Positions 1-13,020 of a stretch of DNA of 64,000 bases are shown here, in pieces. Below the pieces are notes generated by a model. That model was given only the letters and a program-made list of their open reading frames with translations. It did no database searches and was not told the DNA's origin. The stretch lies in NCBI GenBank assembly GCA_026874595.1, contig CM049310.1, positions 35,155,558 to 35,219,557 on the forward strand, written 5' to 3'. The first letter of the stretch is position 1. Each line of letters begins with the position of its first letter. The stretch comes from Sipunculus nudus. Lineage: Eukaryota; Annelida; Sipuncula; Golfingiida; Sipunculidae. The position numbers and the translations under genes are program-made.

Positions 1-369
1 ACAGCAGTTATTGATGAAGAGTGACTGCATCTGTCCCAAATTTGCTCCTGTGATTCCTCAATATGAGCTGTTGCCCATAATTTTCTTAACAAAACAAACG
101 ATCTGCACATTCATATTTCTGGTCAATGTTACTCTTGTGATTTTCTGCTCAGTTACTGGATATATCGCTCTCAGCCTGACAAGCTTTAGTGGACTGCATC
201 AGTAAAATCTTACAGCCGTGCTATATCAAAGGCTGTGCAGCTACTTTGCTTGACACTGTGGCACAATAGGCACCCAGTAGGGTTAATGGGCCAATCATGT
301 CTTAATTGTTATAAGCACACTGCTGACACTCTAGTGCTGGCAGCTCACTGGCTTCCCAGAATTGTATCT
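1..369. other. intergenic, nothing recognised
   Basis: AT-rich sequence with no open frame that resembles a known protein and no clear repeat. It ends at the target-site duplication of the inverted-repeat element that follows. Confidence 0.5.
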
Positions 370-378
370 CCATTTATG

Positions 379-1229
379 GGCATGTAATAAAACCCGGAAA
401 ATCTCGGAAATTAATAAAACTCGGGGAAAATGGCCGGAAAAGCATAAAAACACATGTGAAAGAGTAAGTCAAATCATTCATATAACAGAGAATAATTCAG
501 TGTGTTTGTACAGCTTATTTTTTATTGCTTAAAAAGAATAAAACTGCTTTTAACCGACCCTTTGCGTGTTGATCACCCTGTTAATTTCCTGCATCCGCCA
601 TCTTGGAGTCATGGTATGTCGTAAAAAAAAGGTGTCTCCTCGGATATAAAGTAAATGTTTCTTTAACACATTGTTTACTAAATAAACAGTATATTTGTCC
701 ATGATTTACTTTTTTCCATGTTTTCTAGTGAAGCTAAAATCTAACGGTTTCTGTCTGTGACTTATACAGAAAATGACATCAGGGAATGATCCCCACAGCA
801 AGGGGCCCTGGCCGGTTCTAAAAGTTAGATTGGTATAAATTAAATAGGTTTTATTGCCAAAAAAAAAAAGTATAAATTGTGTTTATTGAAAAATATGTAT
901 GATTTGTTTCATAATGTGGCATTTTAACAAAGTGTTAACGTAAATTTATTTTGATTCCGAGGGGACAACTTTTTTCCGACATACTATCACTCCAAGATGG
1001 CGGACGCAGGAAATTTACAGTGTGATCAACACTAAATAGGGTCGGTTAAAAGTAATTTTATTCATTTTAAGCAAATAAAAAACAGCTGTATGGTTGCACT
1101 GAATCATTCTCTGTTAAATGAATCATTTGAATTATTCTTCCACATGTGTTTATATGCTTTTCCGGCCATTTTTCCGAGTTTTATTAATTTCCGAGTTTTT
1201 CAGAGAATTTCCGGGTTATATTATATGCC
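379..1229. mobile_element. long-TIR MITE, Mutator-like by TSD
   Basis: The two ends are long inverted repeats. The left arm runs from 379 to about 645 and the right arm from about 957 to 1229, each about 270 bp, with small differences. Outer ends read GGCATGTAATAAAACCCGG and CCGGGTTATATTATATGCC. A 9-bp direct repeat, CCATTTATG, flanks the element at 370-378 and 1230-1238 and is read as the target-site duplication. Arms this long with a 9-bp duplication fit a non-autonomous Mutator-like (MULE) element. The 310-bp centre has no transposase frame. Class is inference; boundaries are seen directly. Confidence 0.75.
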
Positions 1230-1238
1230 CCATTTATG

Positions 1239-3762
1239 TAACCTCCTTGATCTAACATCCAGGGTAGTGTCCTTCACCTGCATGACATAATGCTAGGTAG
1301 AAGGAGGCCCTCCCCATCCTACCTGCCCCCCCCCCCCCCCCCCCCCGGGTCACAGGAAGGACGGCCTTCTTTGAATGAGTTCATCATTGTCTAAACAAGT
1401 TCAAATTTAAGAAAAACTTTAAAATTGAGTTAACATGGCAAAAAATAACATGATAGAAAAAGTGGTAAATTGAAGGCCAAAAGCACACTTACGTGTCACT
1501 AAATATCAGTTCAATAAACTCAAATATATAATTATTCCATGAAGAATTATTATATCATAGATGTAAATTTTATATATATACAATCATAGGGATCTGAATT
1601 TAAATTAAATCGTAATATATTAATAATTATAATATTAACAACTGAATCTTGATTGTGGCAGGTTATTAAATTTAAAGGAAATTTTAATAGCTATAAATAA
1701 AGACAGTATAATAAATAAAAAGGCATGGACACGTTGACACATTTATTATTTATGACACCGGTCAATATACCCATAAGGAGAACATATCAAAAGCCATATG
1801 AGCTAGTAATAGTACGGTATACTGTCATTACTGATCTAAACGAATTAGCGTCAGTGGTGGCTACAGTGGCAATATTGTACAACAACTGTATGTACAAGTG
1901 TTGTTGGCACGTATCTGAAGCCAGTGAAGGGCCCCTCCTTCAAACGGTTCATCAGTTTATAGCAAAGCACAAAGGAAAATGTCCACTCACCCTGATCATC
2001 TTGAAAACAAGCTCCTGGGTTTGTACACTAAATGGTTAATGCAGGAAAGCTGCATCTCCAGCTACAGTGAGGGTGGCGGAGTGCCCATGTGCCGTCAGTG
2101 TTTGACAGCAGGTTCAGGTCTTTCATTCCCTTGATACACACACACACACAAGGCGGATCGATACTCCGAGCACGCCGCCAGAAGTAATCGGGTGACGATC
2201 TGAGACACTAAGCTCAGTTCAAAGAATGTCCATCAGGGGGCAGCTCTGCAAGCAATTCAGGAGTTATTTTACGAAATGATCCTTAAGCAATGACAGAATC
2301 TTGCAAAGGCAAGATTGATAAGATCATGTGTGAATGGCTAAAAAAAAAAAAAAAAAACTACTGATCCGGTTACAAAATGTTACCTAAGAGAACCTAAGGT
2401 TAAAAAATCTAAAAGACACACCAAACTAGAAAAATAAGCTTGCAGAAATTTTATTTCAGCTATACACCATGCATTAGCGTAGGCCTATAAATTCCCAGCT
2501 AGTGACTATTTTGAAATTTTGTGGATCGAGGGACAGGGTAACAATTTACCAAAAAGTTATATTTTCCGTATTTGGTGAAAATCACAAAAATCTTAAATAT
2601 CTCAATAAGTGATGCATGGATTGTTCTAAAAATCAAATTGACCGAAGATCTTTGATAGCTTTGTCTTCTGCGGAAGACAGCTATAGGTACGTAGGCCTAT
2701 CATTTATTTCTGTCCCTTTCTTGTTTTCGTTCCTTTTTAATGCTCCGATAATTGCCACTTGACAGTAATGTTAGAGGTATAAGTAAAAAACGAATGGACA
2801 AATTTCTTTCATATTATGCCTATGTACATAGATATAGGATATTGGATCAGATATATAATTCAATTGTGATCATGACCTCTCCTATGGGAGTGGCTTTGAC
2901 GTACGTGCATATTCCCATATTTGGTGAAAAATATTGTTTCTCAAGTTAATAGATGGGAGAAACCATGGTCGTTTGTCAAGTTTCAGTATATGCTGCTGAA
3001 GATGGGGGCCTATTCTTCAAGGGGGTTGGGGGGGGGGGGGGGGGGGTAAATGTCAGGGGATACTATGCCAAAAAATTCTAGTTCTAAATTAGTTTGGATT
3101 TATCTTACAAACATATCTGTACAGATTCTAATTACAGAAATTTAACAGTCAAAATTAGCATATAAAAATAAACCAATATTAATTTATTAATTATATTTAT
3201 AAATTGTTTAAGTTTTAATTTTATTTAATTCCTGAATGTAAGCTATGTGATATTTTTATAGTACTTTAAATCAAGAGCCATATGTTCAATGAATTTAAAA
3301 TACATTTATTTAAAATTTAAATCACATTTATGAAAAAAATGTGTTACTATTTATGCTTACATTTCGGTTACACAAATATGCGTAAATTGAAATAGTAAAT
3401 TTGTTTTGTCTTTTTTTATATATACATGTATATACCTCCTTTTTTTCTTTTTCAACGAATGCTACTAAAAGATGCGTATCTGACAGAATAAAATAAAGAT
3501 GCGTCTCTGAGAGAATAAAATAAAAAATGCATCACCTCTTTAGAAAGAAACATATGTTTAACCAAGGCATCACCATGATCCTGCAAAGTTATATATTATA
3601 CACATCCACGCGCACTGAAAATCCGTGCAAGCGGCACCAAAAATATTTTCACGGCCTGATCCCTGTGAGTGACATACGTGTCAAATCCTCGCCTGGGAAC
3701 TTCCCTTACGTGGCCGTCACTGGACGAAGGAGTTGGACAAGACAACACGGACTGATTTCAAC
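1239..3762. other. intergenic, upstream of OSTC
   Basis: AT-rich spacer. It holds a run of 21 C (1326-1346), a short CA run (about 2140-2150), an A run (2341-2357) and a G run (about 3028-3046). A 104-codon open frame at 1725-2039 matches nothing I recognise. The last 250 bases before the OSTC start are less AT-rich and probably hold its promoter and 5' UTR, but no TATA box or initiator could be fixed. Confidence 0.5.
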
Positions 3763-6700
3763 ATGGAAGCGTTTTATTCCATTCCATTCACATTTCTTGA
3801 ATGCCCAAATTTAAGACTGAAGCGTCCATCATGGGTTAAAGTACCCTCAGCTATGGGCATGTTTGCAATCGTGCTTGGATCATACTTTCTCGTCACAGGA
3901 GGTTGGTGTTTTGGTCCCGTCTCTTGACACTGCCTGACGTGTCGTGTCCACTACAAATCTGGGGCAAATACCCTGCATTAACTTTATTACTCACAGTACA
4001 GCGTATACTTATACACCAACGCATTGACGTAGCATTAAATGAGTAAGAGCGTTTTCTTTGTTAAAGGTTAGACCTAAAACATTTCTGCAATGCACTTATT
4101 ATCGCCCGGGGAAATTGGTTTGGGGGGGGGGGGGGGGGGGGATGGATTGCAATAGGGTACGGTCTGTTGGCCGTTGGACTTACCGATTGTACTATTTCCT
4201 CCCAGGTGTTATGGAATATGCACCATGCGTGGAATCCATGTAAATACTGTAATAATGGTGTTTGCATGGAGTTTTAAGTTTAAAGGAGTGTGTTAAAGGC
4301 TGAGTTGTATGTTATCTTCATAAGAAACCTTGCATTTCGATGTGAAAGCCCTATCAGCATTGCTTTATATTTTCCGTTCTTGGCAATAAGCTGCAATATT
4401 GCTTGCATTGAGTTGCAAAGCAGTTATCAAAACACTCCACCCTTTGAGAATTTATTCATTAAACGTACTGAATTTGTTATTTCTAAGTTTTATAGTCCAG
4501 AACTGGAAGTTGTCAGCCTCACAAACAGTCGCCTTCCCTCCCGCCAATAGTCAGTACCTGGGCCTGTCAGCATTCATCACAGAAGTGACACATTTGGTTC
4601 TGCCAACCAATAGGTCAGGGTTGTTGGCTTGTCCTGACTAAATTGCCAAATAGCAGCCCCTTCAAAGGCAACTTTTACCTCAGAAAGATGAAATGTGGCA
4701 TTTTTTACCTTCTGGCAGTGATATCATGACTGTCCTTTAAAAAAATATCTAATAATCCAAGAATTGTGTATAAAAGCACAGTTTACACTGCCACAAATCT
4801 GGTAAGCTGCAGTGGACAGTGATTGTGAGGCAGTCGGCATCTAGCCCAATTAATCATACTCAATATTATCATCCCCCCCCCCATGGGAGAAGTGTTGTGT
4901 TCAGCACCATTGTCTGTAGGATATCTTGTTAACACAATACTTTTTGAAATGCTGCATATTTCCCCAAAAATTTGAAACAAAAATGCTCCTAATAAAATCA
5001 TGGACAAGTTCAAAAACCAGTGACCTTTATCTTAATCTTCAATGTCATCTGCCAAAATGTATAATTTTTGTGAACCCCATAAGGTTTTAAGTATTCCACA
5101 TTTTTCCTCCTTTTTTGGTACACGGCATGTTTCAGCCAGGTTCTTGCATGAGTTAAAATACCGGTGACCTTGACCAGGAGCTTCAAGGTCAGATGAGCCA
5201 AATTATAGTTAACGTATGAAGTATTGCATATTTTTCCCTCACATTTGACACACAAATTGTTTCCACTGAGTTCTTGGAATAGTTTGGGTACTGGTGACCT
5301 TGACCTTTATCTCCAAGGTCAAATTTTTACAGATTTAGAATTATTGTGACCACAATAACCTTGGAAGATCTGGTGATTTTATCTTCAAATTTGACGTACC
5401 AGGTCTTTCTGTCAAAAGATTGTCAGAGTACAAAAACTGGTGTTCTTGACTTTGATCTTCAAGGTCAAATATGCTGAAATTTAGAATCTTTGTTTTGAGA
5501 AAGTGCATATTTTTACCCCTAATGTTATGAGATGGCCCATAGGGGGGGGAGACATTTGTTTTTGCACTGTTACGTCTCTGTCAGCAGGATGCTGGAGTAT
5601 GAGTTTTAATGACTTTAGTGTCACCTCATTGGAAGACATGGGGTAATCATTTTTAGTATTCACCCTGTGTCTGGTCATGAATGGGTAAGTTATGTTAAAA
5701 TAGCAGCTATCTGAAACTGACGAGAAATTTGATCATGGGGGATAAGCTGGGAAATGGGGTCGGAATGAATACTGTGGTTGGCTTTATATTTACAGGGCTC
5801 AATTTTCGCGCTCAAGCATTTTTTCATAGTTTCACGGGGTTCCATTTTCGCGATGGGGCTTATATTAATATTTTAATTAACACCAAAATCGGTATGAATT
5901 CTCTATTACTCAAAGTTATGTTTTGCTCGAACAATGACTGTCATTACCGAAATCTGGTGATGCCGCTTCAGAGGGGTGTTGGTTTCACAGCTTGGCCATT
6001 ACATATCAATATAAATAGGCCCCTGCACTCTACCTTGGTCATATCATGTTTGGATTACGTAATAGAAACATCGTTCCATGGAAATAAAAAGTTGGTTACT
6101 GAAGGGGTGGTTACTAAAGGGGCCATATCCCTGAAGCGGCCGCTCATGGAAGGTCTGCCTGATCCTTGTGAGTGTGAATGTGAAGAAAGAGCAGAGTTAC
6201 TCTAAGGAGCGAATGATCAGATCGACAGACAGCTGACAAAGTGTAATCGTGGAGAGTTCAAGCAGTTTGACCAAGACAGCAGCTTGCGATCACAATTTAA
6301 TGAATAAAATCAGACAAGATATAATAAAAACATATAAAAATCATATAAAATAAGATCTTGGACACGTCACACTCTGCGATCACCATGATCGTCCTTTGGA
6401 TTATATTTATTTCCCACTAATGCCCATTATTGCCACCTGGTGGCACCTACAGAGACTATTTTCCCATGACAGCAAGGTTTCATATCTGCGTGGTTTCAAT
6501 TTTGCGGCTTTTTCCCTACCATGAATATTGTGAATTTGAAACCACCGCGAATAACAAGCCAACCACAGTATTTAGAAAGGTATGTGCACTCATTTCTGGG
6601 CCCAACCACTGGCAAACAGACTACTTTTTAGGAGCAGTTTACTCTGTTCACTGTAAAATAACACAGAAGGATATGACATTGGTGACAAGCATATTTATAC

Positions 6701-9700
6701 ATGGCTTAACTTTAAAGAAAAAAAGACCTAGCAATGTATCTGGTACTATTCAAAATTACATCCCTCAACAAGAACTACCTCACCATGAACTGAACATACT
6801 GATTTATTAATATGATTGGACTTGTGAAACATGCAGAGGTATCTAAAGCTGGGTTCACACTACAGACATGTACTTGCAGACCCTGGCCAGTGGTCACTTA
6901 ATGAGTCTGCTGACAGACTGTTCAGACTGCAGATTTGTGTCAGTGGACATGCATGTGTATATTCCATTTGGTATAAGCTAAAATTAAAGGAAGTAAAAAG
7001 AACGAATAAAATATGTAAATTTTTCTTGGCAAAAATGAAAATTTTAAAATTACTTAAAGAGTGTGAATGGCAGTATAATGATATGGAAAGGTGAAATGGT
7101 ATGAAGATAATTTTATATAGGAAATTTATATTTATAAATCACTTGTTAAAAAAATAATATTCACAATGTAATGGAATACTGATTTGATGAGAATTACACT
7201 TTTTTACACAGACCTATTTCCTATATAATTAATAAAATTAATTGAATTATTATACAGTAGCAAATGTAGATAATTAGCTGAAATATGTACTTACCAAATA
7301 TTTCTCTATGTATACACAGTATTTCTCATAGAAAGCAATAAAGTGGAACTTAAAATTAAATTTTTGGCAGTGATTGTGTTTATATGAGACTCTCTAAATT
7401 TTTTAACAACTGATCTCACTAAAATAAACTTCCGTAAAGTCTTATCTATTCTTAAATCTGTTCCTGAATAAATAGGAAACGATATAAAATATCAATGATT
7501 AATATAATAATGCTAAAGACAGAGAAAATACAACTGTTGGTTCTAATATTACCTCTAATTTCACAATTATGGCTCTAATGTTCCCTTTTTGGGTGTACAC
7601 ACAGTGGATCTATGCCTTGTAACTCATTAAAACCTCATTAAGGCCTAATGTAAACACAGATGTGTTGTTGAGAATAGGACTAAGCTCTATTCCTCCCCGA
7701 CATCAGGGAAAGTATCAGTTACATGTCCAACCCGTTCACTCAAGCAGATTTCTGCATTAAGACTGGAGTTGGCTGACTTAGGTCTGTAGTGTGAGCCCGG
7801 CTTAAGGAATTGATTCTGATTAAATTGATTAAAACCTGCACATGCTTTGAACTACATCCCACCATGAATGCAAGATCCTCATTTGTACAAACGAAATTTG
7901 AAGTTTTATGTTTCAGTATTGCAAAACTAACCAACTCTTTCCTTGTTCCAGAGGGTATACTTGTATTATCAGAATGACAAAATTTAAAAAACTGTTTGAT
8001 AGGCAGGGTTTGATTTGACCCGGTCAAAACCTATTTTACTCAACCCAGTGGGTAAAACCTTGGTAAAAGTATTTTACCCAGGTTTTACCCTGGTGCTTTG
8101 CCGAGATTATTACCCAAGCTTTTCCCCCACGTTTATTTGCTTTTATCTAGCAGGACCCAATTCTTTCTAACTGGTCAGCAGAAGTTATACACACTTTTTG
8201 TGAATATTGGTAGCAGGCCAAGTAGCTTCAATGAGCCGAGAACTTGCGTGTCCATGGAAGATGACTATATATACTGAAAGGGGGCACACACATTATGTAA
8301 TAAAGAGCTAATGGTTACACCAACCAGTTTACAATAATGTTTTGTCACATGATCCCATTAGTCATGTGACAACCCCTGAGCCATTATCAAGCATGGCACT
8401 CTGCCAGACTGCACAAGCTGAATGTGATATTGTCTAAGGCTACAGCTACAAAAATTAAGAAATTTTACTAATGTTACAAGAAGTAATTTTATTCTGTATT
8501 TGTAATACGATTTCCTTTTATCCAGGCATCATCTATGATGTGATCGTTGAGCCACCCAGCATAGGATCAACAACAGATGAAAGAGGAAACACAAGACCAG
8601 TGAGTTCATCTTCATCAGTGCTACCAAAATCTTATTCAAATGACGAATATTTTCTACCTATATGGCAGTAGTATGTACAACCATATCAATATTGGTTTGT
8701 GTATTTTTTGTCATTTTGGTTTCATTCTTTTCATATATTTTATAAATAATGATTCCGAAGTCAGTTCAGAACATGTATTTTATTTTTTTTATTCATGATT
8801 TGTTGATTGATTCAATTAATTTTATCAGATCTCCAGTCACTTGACCAATCTTGTTTCTTTTCTGTTTACAGGTAGCTTTTATGCCATACCGTGTGAATGG
8901 CCAATACATCATGGAGGGCTTGGCTTCCAGCTTTTTGTTTAGTATGGGAGGGATAGGTTTTGTAATACTGGATCAGACAAACAAGCAAGGTGTCCCCAGA
9001 CTGAATAGGATACTGCTGCTGTGTGTGGCCTTCTCCAGCATCCTCATCTCCTTCTTTATGTGCCGAGTCTTCATGAGGATGAAGCTCCCGTAAGTCTACT
9101 TAGTCAGCTTCCTGTCAGTCTGACCAATCAATGTTAACTTCAGTGTCTACCTGTAGCTTTACATGATTTATGATCTGTAGGTATTTCAGTGGGCCCCCTA
9201 GAGGAACTACTGACTCTCAGTATCATGTCAGATATTAAAAAGTATAGCATTTATATTATCACTTAAATAAAACTAATCTAAAAGAGGGCTTTCACAGTTA
9301 AAACATCATATTTAAAGACAAGCTAGCATGAGTTCATATTTGTTTAATTTTATGGAGTTTAACTGGTGGTCATAGAGCTGATTTAATGCCAGTTGCCATA
9401 TTTATCCAGAGACTCAGCATTTAGATACACCTTTGTGATGAGTTCCTGTGCAACTGGTGAGCCAAGATTGGACAAGTGCATAGTTTTAACCATTTACCTG
9501 GTTTTTTTTTCACAGAAAATCCAGCATAATTTATCTAGAGAATTTAGTATGAAGAAAACAACCAAGAAACTGTTAAATCACATGACAACAATAGTAAAAC
9601 ATTTTAAGGAATGTTGAGTGTGGTAAAATTAAGATTGTATTGTCAGGCATTTAAATGCTATCACAAAGCAGAAACAAGATATTGTCAAGTTTATGTAATA

Positions 9701-9781
9701 TTTACAGTTATTGTTTTTCTATTTAATTTGTGAGAATTATTTGTGAGTTTCTTTATTTTCAGTGGATACCTGAATGGCTAA
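3763..9781 (+). CDS. OSTC: oligosaccharyltransferase complex subunit OSTC (DC2), 4 exons
   Basis: Exons are 3763-3901, 8526-8599, 8872-9089 and 9763-9781, all with GT-AG introns and compatible phases. Together they give 450 nt, a 149-residue protein, the same length as vertebrate OSTC. The start is the ATG at 3763, giving the family N-terminus [20 protein letters not shown]; an in-frame ATG 30 nt upstream precedes it but does not fit the family. Three hydrophobic segments lie near residues 31-53, 86-104 and 117-135. Family landmarks include VEPPS (54-58), [18 protein letters not shown] (77-94) and the C-terminal RMKLPGYLNG. OSTC is an ER membrane subunit of the STT3A form of oligosaccharyltransferase and links N-glycosylation to the Sec61 translocon. 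Intron 1 is 4.6 kb and repeat-rich. The gene is convergent with ZZZ3. The identification is secure; exon ends were read by eye. Confidence 0.97.
5000..5480. repeat. degenerate tandem repeat rich in GGTGACCTTGACC (family D)
   Basis: Within OSTC intron 1, roughly 120-150-bp imperfect units recur. Each has a GTGACCTTGAC-like block followed 10-20 bp later by an AAGGTCA block (around 5020, 5165, 5290 and 5440). Termini could not be fixed. It may be an old relative of the Helitron-like arrays elsewhere in the window. Confidence 0.45.
5768..6572. mobile_element. MITE with 17-bp perfect terminal inverted repeats
   Basis: The left end AATACTGTGGTTGGCTT (5768) is the exact reverse complement of the right end (finishing at 6572). 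Inside both ends, looser inverted similarity continues through TTCGCG- and CGCGAA-containing stretches for about 80 bp. No target-site duplication is clear. The 158-codon open frame within it (5729-6205) has no domain and is probably not a gene. It lies in OSTC intron 1. Confidence 0.6.
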
Positions 9782-9845
9782 GGATACGGACATGAACAAT
9801 GGCTCAGAACCAGACAGCAGCCTTATTACATTGTTACATACCAGT

Positions 9846-9851
9846 AATAAA
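9846..9851 (+). promoter_or_regulatory. OSTC: OSTC polyadenylation signal AATAAA
   Basis: This is the first AATAAA after the stop codon, 65 nt downstream, so the 3' UTR would be only about 80 nt long. It lies just before a minisatellite. Confidence 0.7.
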
Positions 9852-9904
9852 AAAATTTTTAATATAAAATACCAGTATTTGTTGTATTTAATGTTATTTC
9901 AGTG

Positions 9905-10660
9905 TGTGTGCATCAGAATGAGAGGAAATTGATGAGTCAGTTGAATAAGACTGAAAGACAGGTGATTTACCTGTGTGGTGTCAGAGTCGGTTGAATTAGA
10001 CAGAATGACAGCTGAATTACCTGTGTGGTGTCAGAGTCGGTTGAATTAGACAGAATGACAGCTGAATTACCTGTGTGGTGTCAGAGTCGGTTGAATTAGA
10101 CTGAATGACAGCTGATTTACTGTGTGGTGTCTGAGTCAGTTGAATAAGACTGAAAGACAGGTGATTTACCTGTGTGGTGTCAGAGTCGGTTGAATTAGAA
10201 AGAATTACAGCTGAATTACCTGTGTGGTGTCAGAGTCGGTTGAATTAGACTGAATGAAGGCTGATTTACCTGTGTGGTGTCAGAGTCGGTTGAATTAGAC
10301 AGAATGACAGCTGAATTACCTGTGTGGTGTCAGAGTCGGTTGAATTAGACTGAATGAAGGCTGATTTACCTGTGTGGTGTCAGAGCCAGTTGAATTAGAC
10401 TGAATGACAGCTGATTTACTGTGTGGTGTCTGAGTCAGTTGAATAAGACTGAAAGACAGGTGATTTACCTGTGTGGTGTCAGAGTCGGTTGAATTGGAAT
10501 GACAGCGGAATTACCTGTGTGGTGTCAGAGTCGGTTGAATTAGACTGAATGACAGCTGATTTACCTGTGTGGTGTCAGAGTCGGTTGAATTAGAATGAAT
10601 GAAAGCTGATTTACCTGTGTGGTGTCAGGGTCTGTTGAATTAGACTGAATGACAGAGAAA
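9905..10660. repeat. 50-bp minisatellite, about 15 copies
   Basis: Units contain GTGTGGTGTCAGAGTCGG then TTGAATTAGA, AGAATGACAGCTG and ATTTACCT, with a 50-bp period (for example starts at 9971 and 10021). Copies differ at a few sites and by one-base deletions. A higher-order pattern is visible: a variant with CTGAGTCAGTTGAATAAGAC recurs near 10130 and 10430. It starts within about 60 bp of the OSTC polyadenylation signal and has no open frame across it. Confidence 0.9.
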
Positions 10661-12456
10661 AAGCATGTAACTGGAGATGGTTGTCTGCACATAGGAAAGT
10701 TAAAGTCCTCTGGTTGTTGGTGATGAGAATACATATATGAAGAACCCTTTGTCATTTGCAATACTTGTTAGTCTGATTTACCCCCAGGTGTCCTTATTAG
10801 AAGTGTTGGGGTTATAACCAGTGGCCATTTTGTTGCCCCCCCCCCCCTGTTGTTTTATTTGTGGATATAAACAAAACTGACTGCCTGTACATGAATTTTT
10901 AGAAACAATTTACACAGGCAAAAAGACAAGTATATTTTTTCATCCAATCCTACTTCCTCATAAAGTGAATGAGTGAAGTCTGAATGCTTGATAGTACTGA
11001 GTGAAGTGCCTGTGCAAAGGAATTTAAACTAGCAACCTTAAGAAAAAAACCAATCACAAGGAAAATCTTACCTTGAAGAGTCACCTGTAAATCAACAAAA
11101 TATTAAGAATTGTACAAGTGTAGAATTGCACAAAAAAAGGTCATTCAGGGTAAGAATTTAAGTTCAACCTTGAGCAGATGTCTATTTGCATTTTATCTTC
11201 TGTGGTGCATCTAAAATATGAAGAAATGGTTCTTAAATTAAGGCTTTGGGACAGCTTCTTCAATTCAGTAAAGTGGGTGTAACATGCACTTTGTTGTATG
11301 TTGGTGGGAGAATCCCTCCAAAATGTCATGAGAAAGTTTGTCCCAATATATGTGTTGTATTTCAAACACATTTACAATTTGGCATTTAAAATAGAAGCAA
11401 AGATCAATATTATTTACAGTTTTGAAGAAGCTAAGAGAGATCCTGTCTGCATATTGAGTTTGAGTATCCAAGGTCTAATGGTTAATAGCTGTCATCTGTC
11501 ATCAACAAGTGACCCTTTGGTTATACATTCATGTCTGCGACTTCTTCTGTACTTTTACAGTGAAACTGAAATATCCTTCAAGCTTTAATCTTGCTCAAGT
11601 GTAGCCACATGCAGGTCCAATCTGCATACCATGAAGTTAAATTTGAAGTGGGAAGAAACAGACTTTCAGGATGCCCAAAATCATGATTTCGGCAGTTAGG
11701 TTCACAGGGCACCATTTTCTAATTTTGGGTTTCCAAGATTTCACTATGACCTCCCTGGATGTTAATTTAAAATTTCCAATGGTTACAATCTGCACCCTGT
11801 TAATGAATAGACCAAGAGACAACAGAAAACAGCCCATTCCTTTATCTAAAATGTCAATTCTAAACAAAGCCAAATTATTACTGGTCCTGTGTGCGTAGGT
11901 ATCTATCAATGTCCAAACAGCTGCTGTTATGAATCTTGCCTGTGAATAATTTTATATTTGGTGATTGCCAAAGGGGAAGTCCCACATGGCAAAGGAATGT
12001 GAGCAATAAAAATTAGCCATCGCAAGTTTCTTGGCCAGACATTCAGTGACAGTGAGACGGACCAGACCAGTAGAAATGCCACACATACTTTATATCTGCA
12101 ATGTGAAAGGTAAATGATAAACACCCGATACCACCTCTTGGACGAGAGGAAAGTGGCCATTGTTTCATTTTATGATTTAATCCTTGTATCACTTCAGGAC
12201 AAACACCAACAATGAAGAAGAATGGTTATAGCTGTGTTTATTACAATAACACCCACACACATTAATGCAGTTTAACAACACATTCTGTCTTGAAGAAACG
12301 AAGCCTCCCTCTATTAACTGTTCTTACCCTAAGTAGTTTTCCCTCGCTTTTATTTTAGTTGCAAATTCTAACCGTTCTAAACTTTCAAGGTTTACAGGGT
12401 AATTTGGAAAATCCTTTTCTGAGGGTGATGCAAACTCAACAGAATTATCACTTACA
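10661..12456. other. intergenic between the convergent 3' ends of OSTC and ZZZ3
   Basis: AT-rich with a C run near 10837-10847. Overlapping short frames on both strands at 11141-11909 match no known protein and look like chance. Candidate minus-strand polyadenylation signals for ZZZ3 (AATAAA on the minus strand) lie at 12349-12354 and 12237-12242. Confidence 0.5.
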
Positions 12457-12462
12457 GGAGCC

Positions 12463-12666
12463 CAGGGGCGGATCCAGGATTTAGGAAAAGGGGGGGTCCA
12501 ACCCAGGAGGACTAATGAAAATCCTAAAAAAAAAGGTCATCAGGTCTGGAAAAGGAGGGGTCCAAGCCGCAAAATTATGTCTAAAACCCCTTAAAAAGGT
12601 TGCTTGGGCTGAAAAAGGGGGGGTCCGGACCCCCTGGACCCCCCCCCCCCCTTGGATCCGCTTCTG
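12463..12666. mobile_element. short MITE, GGGGCGGATCCA family, full copy
   Basis: The ends are CAGGGGCGGATCC and GGATCCGCTTCTG, inverted repeats with two mismatches. The 6-bp sequence GGAGCC flanks both sides (12457-12462 and 12667-12672) and is the likely target-site duplication. The body is G-rich, with blocks GGGGGGGTCCAACCCAGGAG and GACCCCCTGGACCCCC. Related copies are at 41019, 54165 and 55652. No coding capacity. Confidence 0.7.
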
Positions 12667-12866
12667 GGAGCCTATTCTTATCTGGGGCTCTTGCCCTTTG
12701 CTGTTCTTACAGGAATATGGTTTATCCTCAATAGAAGGTATTTTTATCCTTTTTAAGCTGGTGGTGTAATACATGTTCAGATCCAATGAGGTTTTAGTTA
12801 ATCACTTCCTGTATCTGCCATAAATTGCTCATTATATCTTTCTGTCAGTTTTGTCTCAGTGTAACA

Positions 12867-13020
12867 TCAGGTAGCTGGCATGTAATTTGGGTCTAAATAA
12901 TTGTAGTCTCCCTGCATGAAACGCATGTAGTCCCGGTCCATGTGACCCCCAGCGGAAGTGCTTTGGAACCTGATTGGCTCCAGTCGGTGGCTTGAGTTAT
13001 GTGACTCTGTCTCATAGGAA
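12867..13020 (-). CDS. ZZZ3: ZZZ3 exon 7, end of ZZ finger and C-terminus
   Basis: The acceptor is TTGCAG at 13021-13026. The exon supplies the last base of a split serine codon, then zinc ligands H413 and H417 in [11 protein letters not shown]. It continues through [20 protein letters not shown], a conserved ZZZ3 tail, to TGA at 12869-12867. Confidence 0.93.

Noticed and set aside
1725-2039. 104-codon open frame
   Set aside because: No recognisable domain, no promoter or splice context, AT-rich spacer. It may be chance.
5729-6205. 158-codon open frame
   Set aside because: Lies mostly inside a MITE with perfect inverted ends; composition is that of the repeat and no domain is visible.
9905-10660. 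CRISPR-like direct repeats
   Set aside because: No unique spacers and eukaryotic setting; it is a head-to-tail minisatellite.
11141-11909. Overlapping 70-96-codon frames on both strands
   Set aside because: No homology recognised and both strands are equally open; consistent with AT-rich chance frames.
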